From Symsagittifera roscoffensis (taxonomy: Eukaryota > Xenacoelomorpha > Acoela > Convolutidae): a stretch of DNA of 64,000 nucleotides. Both the position numbers and the translations under genes were made by a program. Below, piece by piece: positions 34,293 to 45,917 of the stretch. Under the pieces are notes generated by a model, which saw nothing but the letters and a program-made list of their open reading frames with translations, searched no databases and was not told where the DNA came from. Location of the stretch: positions 19,479,623 to 19,543,622 of the forward strand of contig NC_087065.1 in assembly GCF_963678635.1 (NCBI RefSeq), given 5' to 3'. Positions within the stretch are counted from its first letter, which is position 1, and every line of letters starts with the position of its first letter.

Positions 34293-35765
34293 TCACTTTT
34301 CTGCCTGCTTTTCATCTTTGATTATTTCCTCCCCGTTGTTTTCATCTTCTTCGTCTTCTTGTAAATTGTTATTCGTCTTCGTCTTTTCCGTCTCGCCTTC
34401 TTGTTGCAATTCCGTATTTTTCACGAAAAAAATGTCGTTGTTGTTATCAATTGTGTCATCTTCCTCTGTTGGCGAGGTTAAATCTACCACGTCTGTGGTA
34501 CTTGTTTTAGTTTTCGGGCTAATTGCTTCAATTAACTTTACGCAGGCTCTGTATTGTGGAGTTTTCTCTGTGAAAACCGTTTCCTGAATGAGCGATTTTA
34601 GGCTCGGGTAATTGTCTGTGTTCTGTTTCTCCGGTGGCGAATCGAATTCAAATTGTAGAGTCTTCTTTTCTTCATCGTTTTTATTATTGATGACGTTAAT
34701 TGGTACGGGGTTACCAAACGCGGTGGACAGCGCCGATTGGCGGTTCCTCGTTGACTTCCGCTGTGGTACCGTTGGAATCGCGGGTGGTGTTCGTTTTTGA
34801 TATTACTTTTAGGTGATGGTGCAATATCCTCTGAGGAGATTGATGATTGGTCGTCATTGTCTGAGTTGCTGGATGCTGGATGCTGGTTTCTGTTGAACGC
34901 TGGTGTCCGCTTTCGAAGTTCCGGCGTGGATATCAGTTGCAGCCTCATGCCGCTGGTTTGTAGCTTTTGTGTCGGGCGCCCGCCGGTTCGTTTGCCCGTT
35001 GCTTTGGTTTTTCGTTTCGATGGACTATTTTGATTTGCTTGTCCTGTCACCTTCTCTTTTTGAGTCAGCTTCCTTGGTAGGCCCGTTGTTTCATCCTGTT
35101 TGAACATTGGGTGCCGGGGAGCAGTAGAGTTCTCTATGTCTACAAAACGTAGGCATGGTCCTGATCTCCGTGCAGATTTATAAGCAACGTAATCACTGAG
35201 CCAAGACGGTCTGCACGATTCGTATATTAAAGGGCTTGGGACAAATCGGCACCGCTATTTCTTAGTAGTCTTTTGCTTTCCGAATGTTTGCAGCCATGCG
35301 GAGTTTGGAGTATATGTAACAGTTTTCCCGTCTATGATTTTGTATTTTTGTTCAAATAAATCTTCTCGGATTCTTAATCTTCGTTGCTATTCTAATTGTT
35401 TTCCGTGCTGCCTGGTCTATCCTTTTTTTCGTGTTTTTGTCTATTGTTTTTTGTATCCCCTTATATCTTACGTTTAATTTATCTTTAACTATTTCTATAA
35501 CTTTTGATTTTGCACCTGTGTTTTGTTCTGTCGGGAAGTCTGTGTTTGTGATGTTCCTTGGCATTTGTGGTATCCACTCTCTCTTTTTGATAGATACTTC
35601 ATCTTCTGACCACCGTTGTAGGTCGTGCATGTTTTCGGCGGGTAGTGGCGGCTTTGCCAGGTTCTTTCGATCTAAACATGCATGTTCTGCGCTTTCCCAA
35701 TTTAGGTTGTTAGGTGAACTACTAGTTGCTACGTTTGACAAGGGTGTGTTTGGCTTGCGTCCCAT
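34293..35765 (-). pseudogene. C-terminal extension of Ty3/gypsy pol
   Basis: Minus-strand frames at 35352-35765, 34598-35107 and 34293-34490 form one degraded reading path behind the integrase core: first a mixed segment, then a very basic Lys/Arg/Ser/Thr/Pro stretch ('SKRKTKATGKRTGGRP') and finally a Glu/Asp/Asn-rich end. These are likely nucleic-acid-binding and disordered tails. No envelope features (signal, membrane helix) are seen. The plus-strand Ser/Val-rich frames here are antisense shadows. Confidence 0.6.
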
Positions 35766-36029
35766 GTGGGCTCAAAAAGGTGAAAATTTTGTTACGCTAC
35801 GTGGTGTAACTTTTAATACTTTAATAATTTCAGCTACATCTGACGTGAGCTTGTACGGTGTGTTTTTTTTGATCAATTTTCATTACCGCTAGCCTACGTT
35901 TAAAAGTTTGTATCCTTCTTTCTACTACCACTTTTGCTCTCTGGTCATCTACCGGAGCAAAAAAAAGTTTTATATTGCTGGTACTGCAAAACAGTTTAAA
36001 TTTCTTAGCTCTAAAGGTTTGTGCTCGGT

Positions 36030-36600
36030 CAAGTCTTCATCTTCCGGGTACACCGTTATTTGAAATGTACCGTTGCATAAATTTTATAGCAATGTCCGCT
36101 GTTGTATTTGTAACAACTTTTGCCGTGAGAAATTTTGACCATTTATCTATTGCAACTAAAATGTATGCGTCCCTATTTAATTCATCCGGAAAGGGCCCTG
36201 CGAAATCTAATTGGACTTCCTCATTAGGTTGAACTACTGGTTCCATTTGAAATGAAGGTTTCTTTCCTATGATGAGTTTTAAATTTTTACCTTGCTTCTT
36301 GCTCTGTGCAGCGTTTGCAATTTTGTATCATTTGCACATTTGACCGATGTATATGTGGGAACCAGACATGTTGACTCAAATCTAACATCACTGCCAATTC
36401 CGGATGCGTCAAACGAAGTCTGTCTAGCACTGTCTGTCTGAGTTGGGTAGGTATGACGAATCTCTCGTCTATGAGTAGACAATCCTCTCGGACATGTAGC
36501 CTGCTCCGTATGTTGTGCCAGTATTGTCCTTAGGAAGCTTTAATAGCTTCTTAATCCCTCTTCTTGACAAAATTGATTAATGGACGCTGATTTTGGTCCT
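36030..36600 (-). pseudogene. Integrase region of the Ty3/gypsy element
   Basis: The zinc-binding His-His-Cys-Cys segment is at about 36290-36370 ('HIHRSNVQM' then 'CKRC'). The catalytic core begins at 36037-36246 with 'EVQLDFAGPFPDEL', carrying the first catalytic Asp, and 'LVAIDKWSKF', carrying a second conserved Asp. Frame changes occur between them. In an intact element the integrase would join cDNA to host DNA. Confidence 0.8.
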
Positions 36601-37730
36601 TCTTGGTAGCTGCGGCGATAAATCATGCGCCCAAAAGCCGCTGTAGCTTTTGTCTGAACAATGGTTTGTCTTCCTCTGATTCCACTGTGTTTGTAGCTTT
36701 CTCCGTGTCGCGACCAGTTCTGTTATCATCTCACGGCTGGCTTCTAACTGTAGATGTTCTCATTGTTGGTGGTTCTACATTGTGTGTCTGATCTTCTTGT
36801 ATGCAGATATTTGGGTCCACGCGGCTTACACAGATTTCTGCGGTAACCTCGCTTCTATCTGATGTGGTTTGTGCAGCTGTTGTTGTACTTCGTGGTTCAG
36901 TTTGTGCTGTTTGTGTCGTCTTTGTGATTTTGTTTTGTGTGGGTTTGGCAGTTGTTTTGCCAGATGTAGTAGTGTTCGTGAAGATGATTTTCCGGAAAAA
37001 CCAATTTTGTAGTTGTCTCTGTTTTCTTCGTAGCCGATAGTACTTCTCTGGCATCCCGTACGGGTGTTCTTGTTGATGTGCTGTGGACCTTTTGTTGTGG
37101 TGATTTTGTTAAATCGGCATTTCCTTTCTTTCCTTTCGTGGGGGTTCGCTTATGCTATCTTGGGTCTGGAAGGCTCTCTTCGCGGTCGGATGAACCCTGC
37201 CAATTCTGGGTTGATTCTTTTCGGCTCCTCGACTCGTTTATTTTGATTTCCGGCTGGATAAATCCTCCTTTAAATCCTTTACTTTCTATTTTGCGGCTCA
37301 TTTTCGGTTTTGTACTCTGATTTATTGAAATTATGTAGACGGAATTTTTGCAGCTTGTTTGGTATGAGTGCGTCTGGTATTGTTGAATTTTCGATTGCGA
37401 GAGAGAGAGTTGACTTTACTGATTTTTAGCAGGTTTTGAGTGAAACTTATTTCTGTTTTACTTTGAGAAAGACCGATTGCGGAATGTTTGGAATGTTTCG
37501 TTGTTAATTGAATGTTTGAAGCAGCATTCAATAATTCTTTGTTTTTCGCGCGTTTTTTGATCAGCTCATACGGCGCTTTCTTCTGATTGGCTAGATTATT
37601 TAGAATGACGTTGTTAACCATCTTGAGGTTATTAATGAATGTCCTAAATGATGCTACAACAAATTCCTCATCGTACTCACTAGGGGATATCGCCAATCCA
37701 ACTGGATTTCAGGACATAGAGTCGATTAAT
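36601..37730 (-). pseudogene. Pol linker between RNase H and integrase
   Basis: Frames at 37331-37696 and 36731-37054. The first continues the RNase H C-terminus and holds 'KKAPYELIKKRAKNKE'; the second is Thr/Gln-rich and probably disordered. The 37078-37700 part is repeated at 44243-44870. Confidence 0.6.
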
Positions 37731-38060
37731 CCCATTTTTTTCCCTACGAGATAATTGATGTCGAAATGAAAGCGAATCAATAGGTCGATCCAACGCGTGA
37801 GCCGGCTTTGATTTTTTTTGATTGTTCGCTTGCGCTTACAGCGCTGATCAAAGCTTGGTGATCAGTGATGATTGTAATATGTTTTCCATAAAGATAATAT
37901 TTAAATTGTTCGATAGCCCACACGACCCCGAACAATTCTAGTTCGTATACGGAATCTTTTTCCTCCAATGAGTTTAAGAAACGTGACGCATAAGCTACGG
38001 CCACCCAACCTTCTGGTGAGTTTTGTTCCAGTGCAGCTCCTTATCCCGTAGTAGATGCAT
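37731..38060 (-). pseudogene. RNase H region of the Ty3/gypsy element
   Basis: Frame 37777-38004 includes 'YELELFGVVWAIEQFKYYLY' with the conserved Glu, and 'ITDHQAL' with the Thr-Asp-His typical of Ty3/gypsy RNase H. It degrades the RNA strand of the hybrid in an intact element. Frame lost on both sides. Confidence 0.85.
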
Positions 38061-38329
38061 CGCATACGATGCGAGTGACAAGATGTTGGTCAAAATGTCT
38101 GTTTTGTGTTATTTCAGTTATCAATTTTAATATATTATTGAAAGTTGTGGTATGCTCGGTTGACCAATCTAGTGGTTTATTTTTTCTGTGTTTTTTAGCA
38201 ATGGGCGTAGGGCGGCAGCGGTTTGTGGCAACCTTGGTATATATCGTGTGAGATGGTGTATGGAGCCCATAAAACTTTCAGTTCTTCAAAAGTTTGTGAT
38301 GGTGATAGTTTTTTGATAGCCTCAGTCTT

Positions 38330-38990
38330 TCTTATAAGAGGTTTTGTTCCCTCCATGTTAACCACTCAACTAGTTTGCCATTGAAGTTACATTTATCCAA
38401 TGATATTGCAAAATTTTCCTCGTCTAGTTTTTTCAGAATTGTTTGTAACATTGTTTGTGTAGATCCACTGATCCTTTTGTTACGATTAGTATATCGTCCA
38501 AGTAGGCATAAGTGTTCGTACAATTCGTGTAAGGGTTAGATCGATAGCTTTTTGAAATTCGGCTGGCGTATCCTTGAGGCCATAAAATTCTGTTTAAAAC
38601 TGATAAGTCCCAGTGCCGTTACCGCCATTAAGACTAAAATCGCTTTGTTCTCTGGTCGTTTTATCCAGAGGGATTTGTGAATATGCGAAGCGTAGGTCGA
38701 GTGTTGAGAATAGTGTTTGTTTTGATTTGTCTGATTTTACCACCTGCGCAGTATTATCCAAAAGCAAGTCGATGCTGGGCATTTGATATTTGCTCTTGTG
38801 AATGAGTTTGTTGATTTCTTAGAGTCTAACGCGAGCTTGACTGTTTGATCCTTTTTGACTGTTCAGACAATTGAGCTCATAAATTTTCGATCTGAACATT
38901 TATCTAACTTAATAATGTGGTTTTGATCCATCAGTTTGTTTAATTCTTCTTCAACTCATTCCTTTTGGTGCAATACTTTTAGATACGTTG
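38330..38990 (-). pseudogene. Reverse transcriptase region of the Ty3/gypsy element
   Basis: Frame 38594-38782 carries 'FSTLDLRFAYSQIPL', the RT block with the first catalytic Asp, and the downstream 'GTYQF' block. Frame 38332-38523 holds the region after the catalytic YxDD, with 'ILKKLDEENFAISLDKC'. The YxDD itself lies in a broken stretch at about 38500-38520. Inactivated by stops. Confidence 0.85.
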
Positions 38991-39304
38991 GCTTTTTTGT
39001 TGTATTGGAATGAAATTGTGATTAAATTGATTTCTCATCGTAAGATTTTTCGATTTTCCGATACGTATGCACATTTGTTGAAAATTATCTTTGACCCATT
39101 GTTTTATTTCTGGATGTGATTATTCCTCTTCTTGTACGCTAACACATTTTGTGTTTTTGTTTTTCTTTTATCAACATGACACCTATTTTGGTAGTATGTT
39201 GCGTCTTATTATGTTGGCCTTTTGGTCGTCCACGTTGTTAAATGGAGCTGATTGAAATTTCAAGCCTCCTGATTCAATGGTTTTCATCAATCTTCCTTTC
39301 GGGT

Positions 39305-39754
39305 TTATTGTTTACCATTGTAGCATGCCAGATTTCTTGCAGTATCATCCGGTGGGATGCATTTGAATAACGATGATTTATTGTTTTGTTGTATGCGGCG
39401 TGCGGTTTTTTCATTTAGAAAAGACATTGGGCTGCCCGAATCGGCGATAGCGAACATTTCTTCTGATTTTGTTTTTATTTTAACAATATGACCATTTAGA
39501 TCATCTTCCAATAGGATATTTGTGTTTTTAATCTCGAAGGATTCAGCGACTGCCATAACCGAGAATTTGTCTGTCTGGTATTCATCATAACCATTATTTG
39601 ATGTAAGCTCAGCAAATGCCTCAGGGTCGTTTTCGGTTGCCAGACTCTCTGTTTCTATTTTTTCCTGTTGTTCATCCTGTCGGTTTCCTAAATAGTTAAC
39701 GTTTATGGTTCTGCCAACTCTTGTAACTGGCCTCGTTTGGTACATTTTGAACAA
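39305..39754 (-). pseudogene. Aspartic protease region of the Ty3/gypsy element
   Basis: 149-codon frame with 'FAIADSGSPMSFLNE', in which Asp-Ser-Gly is the retropepsin active site. The preceding segment is acidic and linker-like. The open frame extends from the gag end into the protease, but a downstream shift separates it from the RT. Confidence 0.85.
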
Positions 39755-40360
39755 ATCTTGTCTTTAGCCAGGGCAAGATTGAAGATGATTTTGGTTGTAT
39801 TGGTTTCCGCACTGATAATATTGTTTCAGAATGTTCACTTTATTGTTTTTTTGTTGTCCGTCCTCTTGTGTTTTGTGTTCCACGTGGGTATGGTCGTCGG
39901 CAAAAACCACCCCGACTTCTTTGTGAGTTTTGATTGTTTAAAAAGTTGTATCGACCACCACGTGTGTTGATATAGTGTACTGGTTCTTGTTTTGTTGTAG
40001 TTTGTCATCCGAATGGGTTTATTTTCATAGTGCGGCTTTGTTCAATGCCTTTTTTCCGACGGATTGAATATTCGTATGCATCTTGTGAGGACCGTGTTTG
40101 AGTTAATCGTTCTTCTGCGATTTTCTTGTTCATATGCGCTGTAAACATGTCTCTATCCCATTCGTCTTCTCTGTCCCCACAGGGTCAGCCCGTGAGGCTA
40201 ATTCGACTAGATCTGCATGAAATTGTTCAAGAGTCTCCGTTTTGTATTGCTTACGACAGGTAAAATTATATCTTTCGAAGGCTACAATTCTGTTAGTAAT
40301 AAAAATATCTTCCAACGTTGTCATAAATTCTTGTGCGGTCACATTGTGTAGCACCAAACT
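39755..40360 (-). pseudogene. Gag remnant
   Basis: Frame 40130-40357 holds a capsid-like segment ('RYNFTCRKQYKTETLEQFHA') and continues in another frame to about 40020 ('EERLTQTRSSQDAYEY'). Near 39770-39830 a Cys/His-rich segment ('CGNQYNQNHLQSC') looks like a degraded zinc knuckle. The start of gag upstream is deleted or degraded: only about 30 nt separate the frame from the primer-binding site. Confidence 0.75.
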
Positions 40361-40386
40361 GGGTCTTTTTTGTTGAAGTGTCTTTA

Positions 40387-40400
40387 GCCTTCGGCTCCCA
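40387..40400 (-). promoter_or_regulatory. Primer-binding site
   Basis: Minus strand reads TGGGAGCCGAAGGC immediately inside the 5' LTR, the complement of a tRNA 3' end finishing in CTCCCA. The same site recurs in the second element at about 45712-45722, with the end of the match preserved. Confidence 0.7.
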
Positions 40401-40592
40401 AGCAGAGAAAAAGATAACTGCGAACATGATAGACAACATTAATCAACTCTGAACCATAGTTCAAACAGAGTTCGTCTTCTCTGTCTATCAAAGACAAGTG
40501 ACCGGCCAACAAGGAGTTTAACATAAAACCATAGATAATATAAAGATCATGTGTTTATCTAAAGTTGGTTTATCAATCCAGGCCCAATGACA
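40401..40592 (-). repeat. 5' LTR of the Ty3/gypsy element
   Basis: About 190 bp. On the minus strand it starts TGTCATTGGGCC and is bounded inside by the primer-binding site. Partner LTRs end at 34181 and 45917. Confidence 0.75.
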
Positions 40593-43500
40593 GCCCTAAT
40601 AATGTGACAAGAGACGCCAATTTTAACTTGTTTAACTTAGAAAGAGAGATCAAAAAAAAATTCACACACGACACAATTCGTTCCAAAATATTGATAATTT
40701 GATCTGAAAAGAAATATTTATTCCTTGATCATCTGAGATTTCTATACCAAAAAAAAATTTGCTTCAAAGTTCAGTTTAGGTTGATTTTGAGCGCAGAAAA
40801 ATCCTTCCTCCAGTAGTTAAGTTTTTTGTATATCCTTGGTGTTATGGTGTTTTTGAATTGTAATTGAAGTTATATCTCTGGTGATTTTTTATAATAGGCA
40901 ATATGTTCAATTTGAATAGCTCAATCGCTCTTTTTATACTTCGCACATTATGTACAATTACTTCAAAAATCAACATTTTAAGTCAAAAAACAACGAAGTG
41001 AAAAAAAATAGTTTTGAAACAGCATTTCATCCGAAGAACAATGAATTTTTAAATTGATTGATAATTGATTGAAATTGAAATGACTATATAATATGCATTA
41101 TAGTTCTCAAATTTATTACATGCACTACACTCAAAATTACCACCGGTTTTAACATATCATGATATAGCTCAATCGCTCTTTTTATACTTCGCATGATTGA
41201 AATTGAAATGACTATATAATATGCATTATAGCTCTCAAATTTAATACATGCAGTACACTCAAAATTACCACCTGTTGTAACATATCATGATATAGCTCAA
41301 TCGCTCTTTTTTATACTTCGCACATTATGTACAATTATTTCAAAAGCCAAATTTTCAAGTCAAAAAACAACGAAGTCAAAAAAATTAATTTTGAAACAGC
41401 ATTTCATCCGAAGAACAGTGAATTTATAAAAAATATCTTAGCTATAGTAGCGCTAATTTTTATTATAAAATGCTCCTTTAATATACCAAGTACTGTGGTG
41501 ATTTAAGGACCCGTTTTTGCCAATAATAACGTTTTCTGGATTTCAGTTTGATCATCAATTCATCAGTCAATTTATTCCTGACAATAATCATAATCAGAAA
41601 GAGTAAAATTCAAGAAAATTAGCTGATTTATGGTTTTTCCTCATTGTGGTTCCTGTTTGTGGTTTTTTGACGTACTTAATTTTAAATTCGATAAACAAAA
41701 ATGGACAATAAGAAAAAGTTATTTATAGAGCTCTTTTGCCGAGTAATTTTTTAAAAGTTTATATGTATGTAATTTCCACCGTTTTGTTTTTATTTGATTT
41801 CATCGTGCTGATAGCCCGAATTGACGTCCAAAAAAATCCCTATCAATTATTTTCAGATTTATAGTCTACTGAAAAAATGCTTTTTTCGAAAAACTTTGAT
41901 GAACGATTTTGATCTATCTTTTGGAACGATATTGGAGCTTCCTGGTCTTTAAAAAATGATTTAAATTTTTTGATTAATTTTTCAATTTCATTCTTTGTGA
42001 AAATCTTAAATTTACCTTAAATGGCTAAAATCACCGAATGCACTTTAATTGCGTGGTAACTGCAGTTACACTTTGGGTATTCCCATGACAAAATCCGTGG
42101 TTATTGTTTCGAATGAAACTAAAAATTTCAGAATAAAATTTTTTGTACTACTTTTTAAGGAAAAAAAGCTGGTCATACAATTTCTTAGTTTGGAAAAATG
42201 CTTATAATACAAAATCATGGTGTTTAGAAAAATGCTTATCATGCTACTTTTATACAGCTTTTGGAATAAAAAAACTTATGAAAAAGCACAAATTTAAACT
42301 CTAGATTATGAAAAAAATTGCTTATTATAAAACTTCGACTCTTTTCCCTTTCCCCTTCCACTTCCTGTAAGTTCCGATTTCATTATCTAACGAGTGGTTT
42401 CACAATGTTGAGTATGAAGGCTAATTATGTTTGTCTAAGTTGATGGTCGAAAGCCAAAGCGCTTGCTTTTAATCCTGGCATGCAAAAATAAGTCGGAATT
42501 TTTTCGCTTCAAAATTGAATATAGGTTGATTTTGAGCGCAGAATAATCCTTCCTCTAGAAGCTAAGTTTTTGTATGCCCTTGATATTTGGGTGTTTTTGA
42601 ATTGTAGTTTAAGTTATATATCTGGGGATATTTTATAATAGGTGGAAGGTTCAATTTGAATAGCTCAAAAAGGTACACTTTTTTTCGCACCTTATTTACA
42701 CAAAGTTTACATTTTTTTCAAAAGCCAATTTTTTGAAGTCAAATGCCCCAGAAAAGAAAAAATTTGTTTTTTCAAAAGCATTTCATCTGACAGAAAAAAA
42801 TCTATACAAAATCTATCGTATAAGTAGTAGTATAAATGATTGAAATTGAAATGACAATATAAAATACAATATAGTTCTCAAATTTAATACATGCACTACA
42901 CCCAAAAATACCACCTATTGTAACTTATCACCATGTAACTTTTTACATTTTTCCTATGTAACCTACAAACTTTTCAAGCCTTTGATAATAAGTTTCAAGT
43001 AATTTCCACATTTTTTATAGAAAGCGCTCATTTTTGAGGTGTCTTGAAGACCCGTTTTTGCCGATAATAACTTTTTCTGGATTTCAGTTTTATCATCAAT
43101 TCATCAATCAAAATATTTCTGACATTAAAAATAATCAGACAGAGTTAAATTCAAGAAAACTAGCAGTTTCATAATTTCTCCTCATTGTGGTTCCTGTTTG
43201 TGGTTTTTTGACGTATTTAGCTTTCAGAATCGACAAATACAAACGAACAATAAGCACAAAATAATTCATAAAACATTTTTGCCGAGCAATATTTTTAACT
43301 TATATGTATGTAATTTCCACAATTTTGTTTTTCTTTGATTTCATCGTGCTGATAGCCCGAGTTGACGCCCAAAGAAAAAAATGTCTGTCAAACACTTTCA
43401 TATATATAGTCTATTGAAAAAATGTTTCTTGTGACAACTTTTTTATATAGCTTAAACAAATTCCAAATTTTTAAGATTAAGATTTAAGTATTTTCAACCT

Positions 43501-44242
43501 TTTTCAAAAAAAATTGCTCATTTAATATACCAAGCAAGGAGGTGACTTGAAGACCCGTTTTTGCCGATAACAATTTTTTCTGGATTTCAGTTTTATCATC
43601 ATTTCATCAATCAAAATATTCCTGAAAGTAATCATAATCAGACAGCGATGATTTATAAATTTTCCTCCTTGTGCTTCCAAATTGAGGTTTTTTTGACGTA
43701 TTTAGCTTTCAAAATCTTTAAATAAAACAAACAACAAGAAAAAGTAATTGAAAGACATAAATCGCCCAACGATTTTTTTTGGTTTATATGAATGTAAATT
43801 CCACAATTTTGCTTTATTTGATTTCATAGTGCTGATAGCCCGAATTGACGTCCATAGAAAAAGAAGCTATCAAACAGTCTCATATATAAAGTCTATCGAA
43901 AGAATGATTATCATACAAAACTCATTAAAAATTTACAAACTGTGTCGCAAAAATTAAATGAACATTTTTGGTCTATCTGCCACTTTTGAAGCTTTCTGTG
44001 TCATTTAAATGTGATTTATTTTTTTTCGATAATTTCTTCAATATCTTTTTATGTGAAAACAATTAATTTAACCTAAATGGTTGAAATCGACGAGTGCAGT
44101 TTATGTGCGTGGTAACTGCCAGGTACACACTGGGTTTTCTTTTGACAAAATCAGTGGTTACTGTTTCGAATGAAACAAAAATTTCAAAACATATTTTTTG
44201 TATTACTTTTTATAGAAAAAAGCATGTCATACAATTTCATTG
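40593..44242 (+). repeat. Higher-order satellite array 1
   Basis: Built of three block types. P: 'aggttgattttgagcgcag', at about 40780 and 42520. Q: 'gacccgtttttgcc' to 'gctgatagcccgaattgacg', at about 41508, 43049 and 43552. R: 'gcgtggtaactgc' to 'gtttcgaatgaaac', at about 42050 and 44100. The order is P-Q-R-P-Q-Q-R. Q blocks that abut are 503 bp apart. No coding content; the short frame at 43748-43957 is an artefact. Confidence 0.85.
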
Positions 44243-45917
44243 TGCTGTGGACCTTTTGTTGTGGTGATTTTGGTTAAATTGGCATTTCCTTTCTTTCCAC
44301 TCGTGGGGGGTCGCTTATGCCATCTTGGGTCCGAAAGGCTCTCTGTGAGGTCGGAGGAAGCCTGCCAATTCTGTGTTGATTGTTTCGGCCCCTCGACTCA
44401 TTTGTTTTGAGTTCCGGCGGGATAAATCCTCCTTTATTTTCTTTAGTTTCTTTTTTGCGGCTCATTTTTGATTTTTTACTTTGATTTTTTGAAATTATGT
44501 GGACGGAATTTTTGCAGCTTGTTTGGTATGAGTCCGTCTGGTATTGTTGAAATTTCGATTGAGATAGAGTTGACTGATCTTTAGCAGGTTTTGAGTGAAA
44601 CTGATTTCTGTTGTTACTTTGAGAAAGTCCAATTGCGGAAAGTTTGGAAAGTTTCGTTGTTAATTGAATGTTTGAAGAAGCATTCAATATTTCTTTGTTT
44701 TTCGCGCGCTTTTTGATCAGCTCATACGGTGCTTTTTCTGATTGGCTAGATTATTAAAATGACGTTGTCAAACATCTCGAGGTTATTAATGAATGTCCTA
44801 ATTGATGCGAAAACAAATTCCTCCTTGTACTCACTAGGGGATATTGCCAATCCAACTGGATTTCGGGACATATAGTCGAATAATCCCATTTTATTCCCTG
44901 CGAGATGTTTGATGTCGAATTGAAAGGGACTCAATTGGTCGATCCAACGCGTGAGCCGGCTTTGACTTGTTTTTGATCGTTCGTTTGCGTTTAAAGCGCT
45001 GATCAAAGCTTGGTGACCAGTGATAGTTGTAAAACGTTTTCCTTTAAATTAGTATTTAAATTGTTCGATAGCCCACACGACCCCAAATAATTCTAGTTCC
45101 TTTACGGAATCTTTTTCCTCCAATGAGTTTAAGAAACGTGACGCATAAGCTACGGCGAACCAACCTTCTCTTGAGTTTTGTTCCAGTGCAGCTCCTTATC
45201 CCGTAGTAGATGCATCGCTAACTTGATAATGTGGTTTTGATCCATCAGTTTGTTTAATTCTCCTTCAACTCGTTACTGTAGGTGCAAAGGGATACGTCGG
45301 CCTTTTAGTTGTATTGGAATGAAAAATCGTGACTAAATTGAGTTCTCATCATATGATTTTTCGATTTTCTGGTACGTATGCACAGTTACGTTGAAAATTA
45401 TCTTTGACCCATTGTTTATTTTTTGGATCTGATTCTTCCTCTTCCGTACGCTTAACACATTTTGTTTTCGCTTTTCTTGTATCAACATGACACCTTTTTG
45501 TGTTAGTAAGTTGCGTCCTTTTAAGTTGGCCTTTTGGTCGTCCACAATATTAAACGGAGCTGATTGAACTTTCCAGCCTCCTGGTTCAATGGTTTTCATC
45601 AATCTTTCTTTCGAGTTTATTGTTTCACCATTGTAGCATTGTCATAACTTCTTGTGTGGTCACATTGTGTAGTACCAAACAGAGTCTTTTTTGTTGAACT
45701 TGTCTTTGGCCTTCGGCTCCCAAGCAGAGAAAAAGATAACTGCGAACATGATAGACTACATTGATTCAACTCTGAACCATAGTTCAAACAGAGGTCGTCT
45801 TCTCTGTCTATCAAAGTCAAGTGACCGGCCAAATAGGCGTATAACATAAAACCATCGATTATAATATAAACACCATGTAATTATATAAAGTTGGTTTGTC
45901 GATCCAGGCCCGATTAC
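44243..45917 (-). mobile_element. Internally deleted second copy of the Ty3/gypsy element
   Basis: Matches 37078 to 40592 with two large deletions: the RT region (junction near 45218) and the protease-gag region (junction near 45640). Retains the integrase-linker, RNase H remnants (44746-45100), part of the segment behind RT, the primer-binding site and the 5' LTR, and lacks a 3' LTR because the duplication starts inside the element. Confidence 0.85.

Larger units (their letters stand above)
34030..40592 (-). mobile_element. Ty3/gypsy LTR retrotransposon (Tor-like), broken
   Basis: On the minus strand the layout is 5' LTR (40401-40592), primer-binding site, gag, aspartic protease, reverse transcriptase, RNase H, integrase, a long basic/acidic C-terminal extension, a polypurine tract and 3' LTR (to 34181). 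The order RT-RNase H-integrase defines the Ty3/gypsy class. The internal region is about 6.2 kb and frames are broken many times, so it is inactive. No envelope-like frame was found between integrase and the 3' LTR. The LTRs differ by many substitutions, so insertion is old. Likeness to the 'Tor' group is an impression from the RT and gag wording. Confidence 0.88.
37078..44242 (+). repeat. Second segmental duplication, copy A
   Basis: Retroelement segment, 5' LTR, its outer flank and satellite array 1. The partner is 44243-49740. The outer flank of the LTR (40593-40740) is the same in both copies, so this is duplication of genomic DNA and not two insertions. Confidence 0.8.

Noticed and set aside
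34318-37320. Several Ser/Val/Phe-rich plus-strand frames
   Set aside because: Antisense to the Ty3/gypsy pol, whose motifs are on the minus strand.
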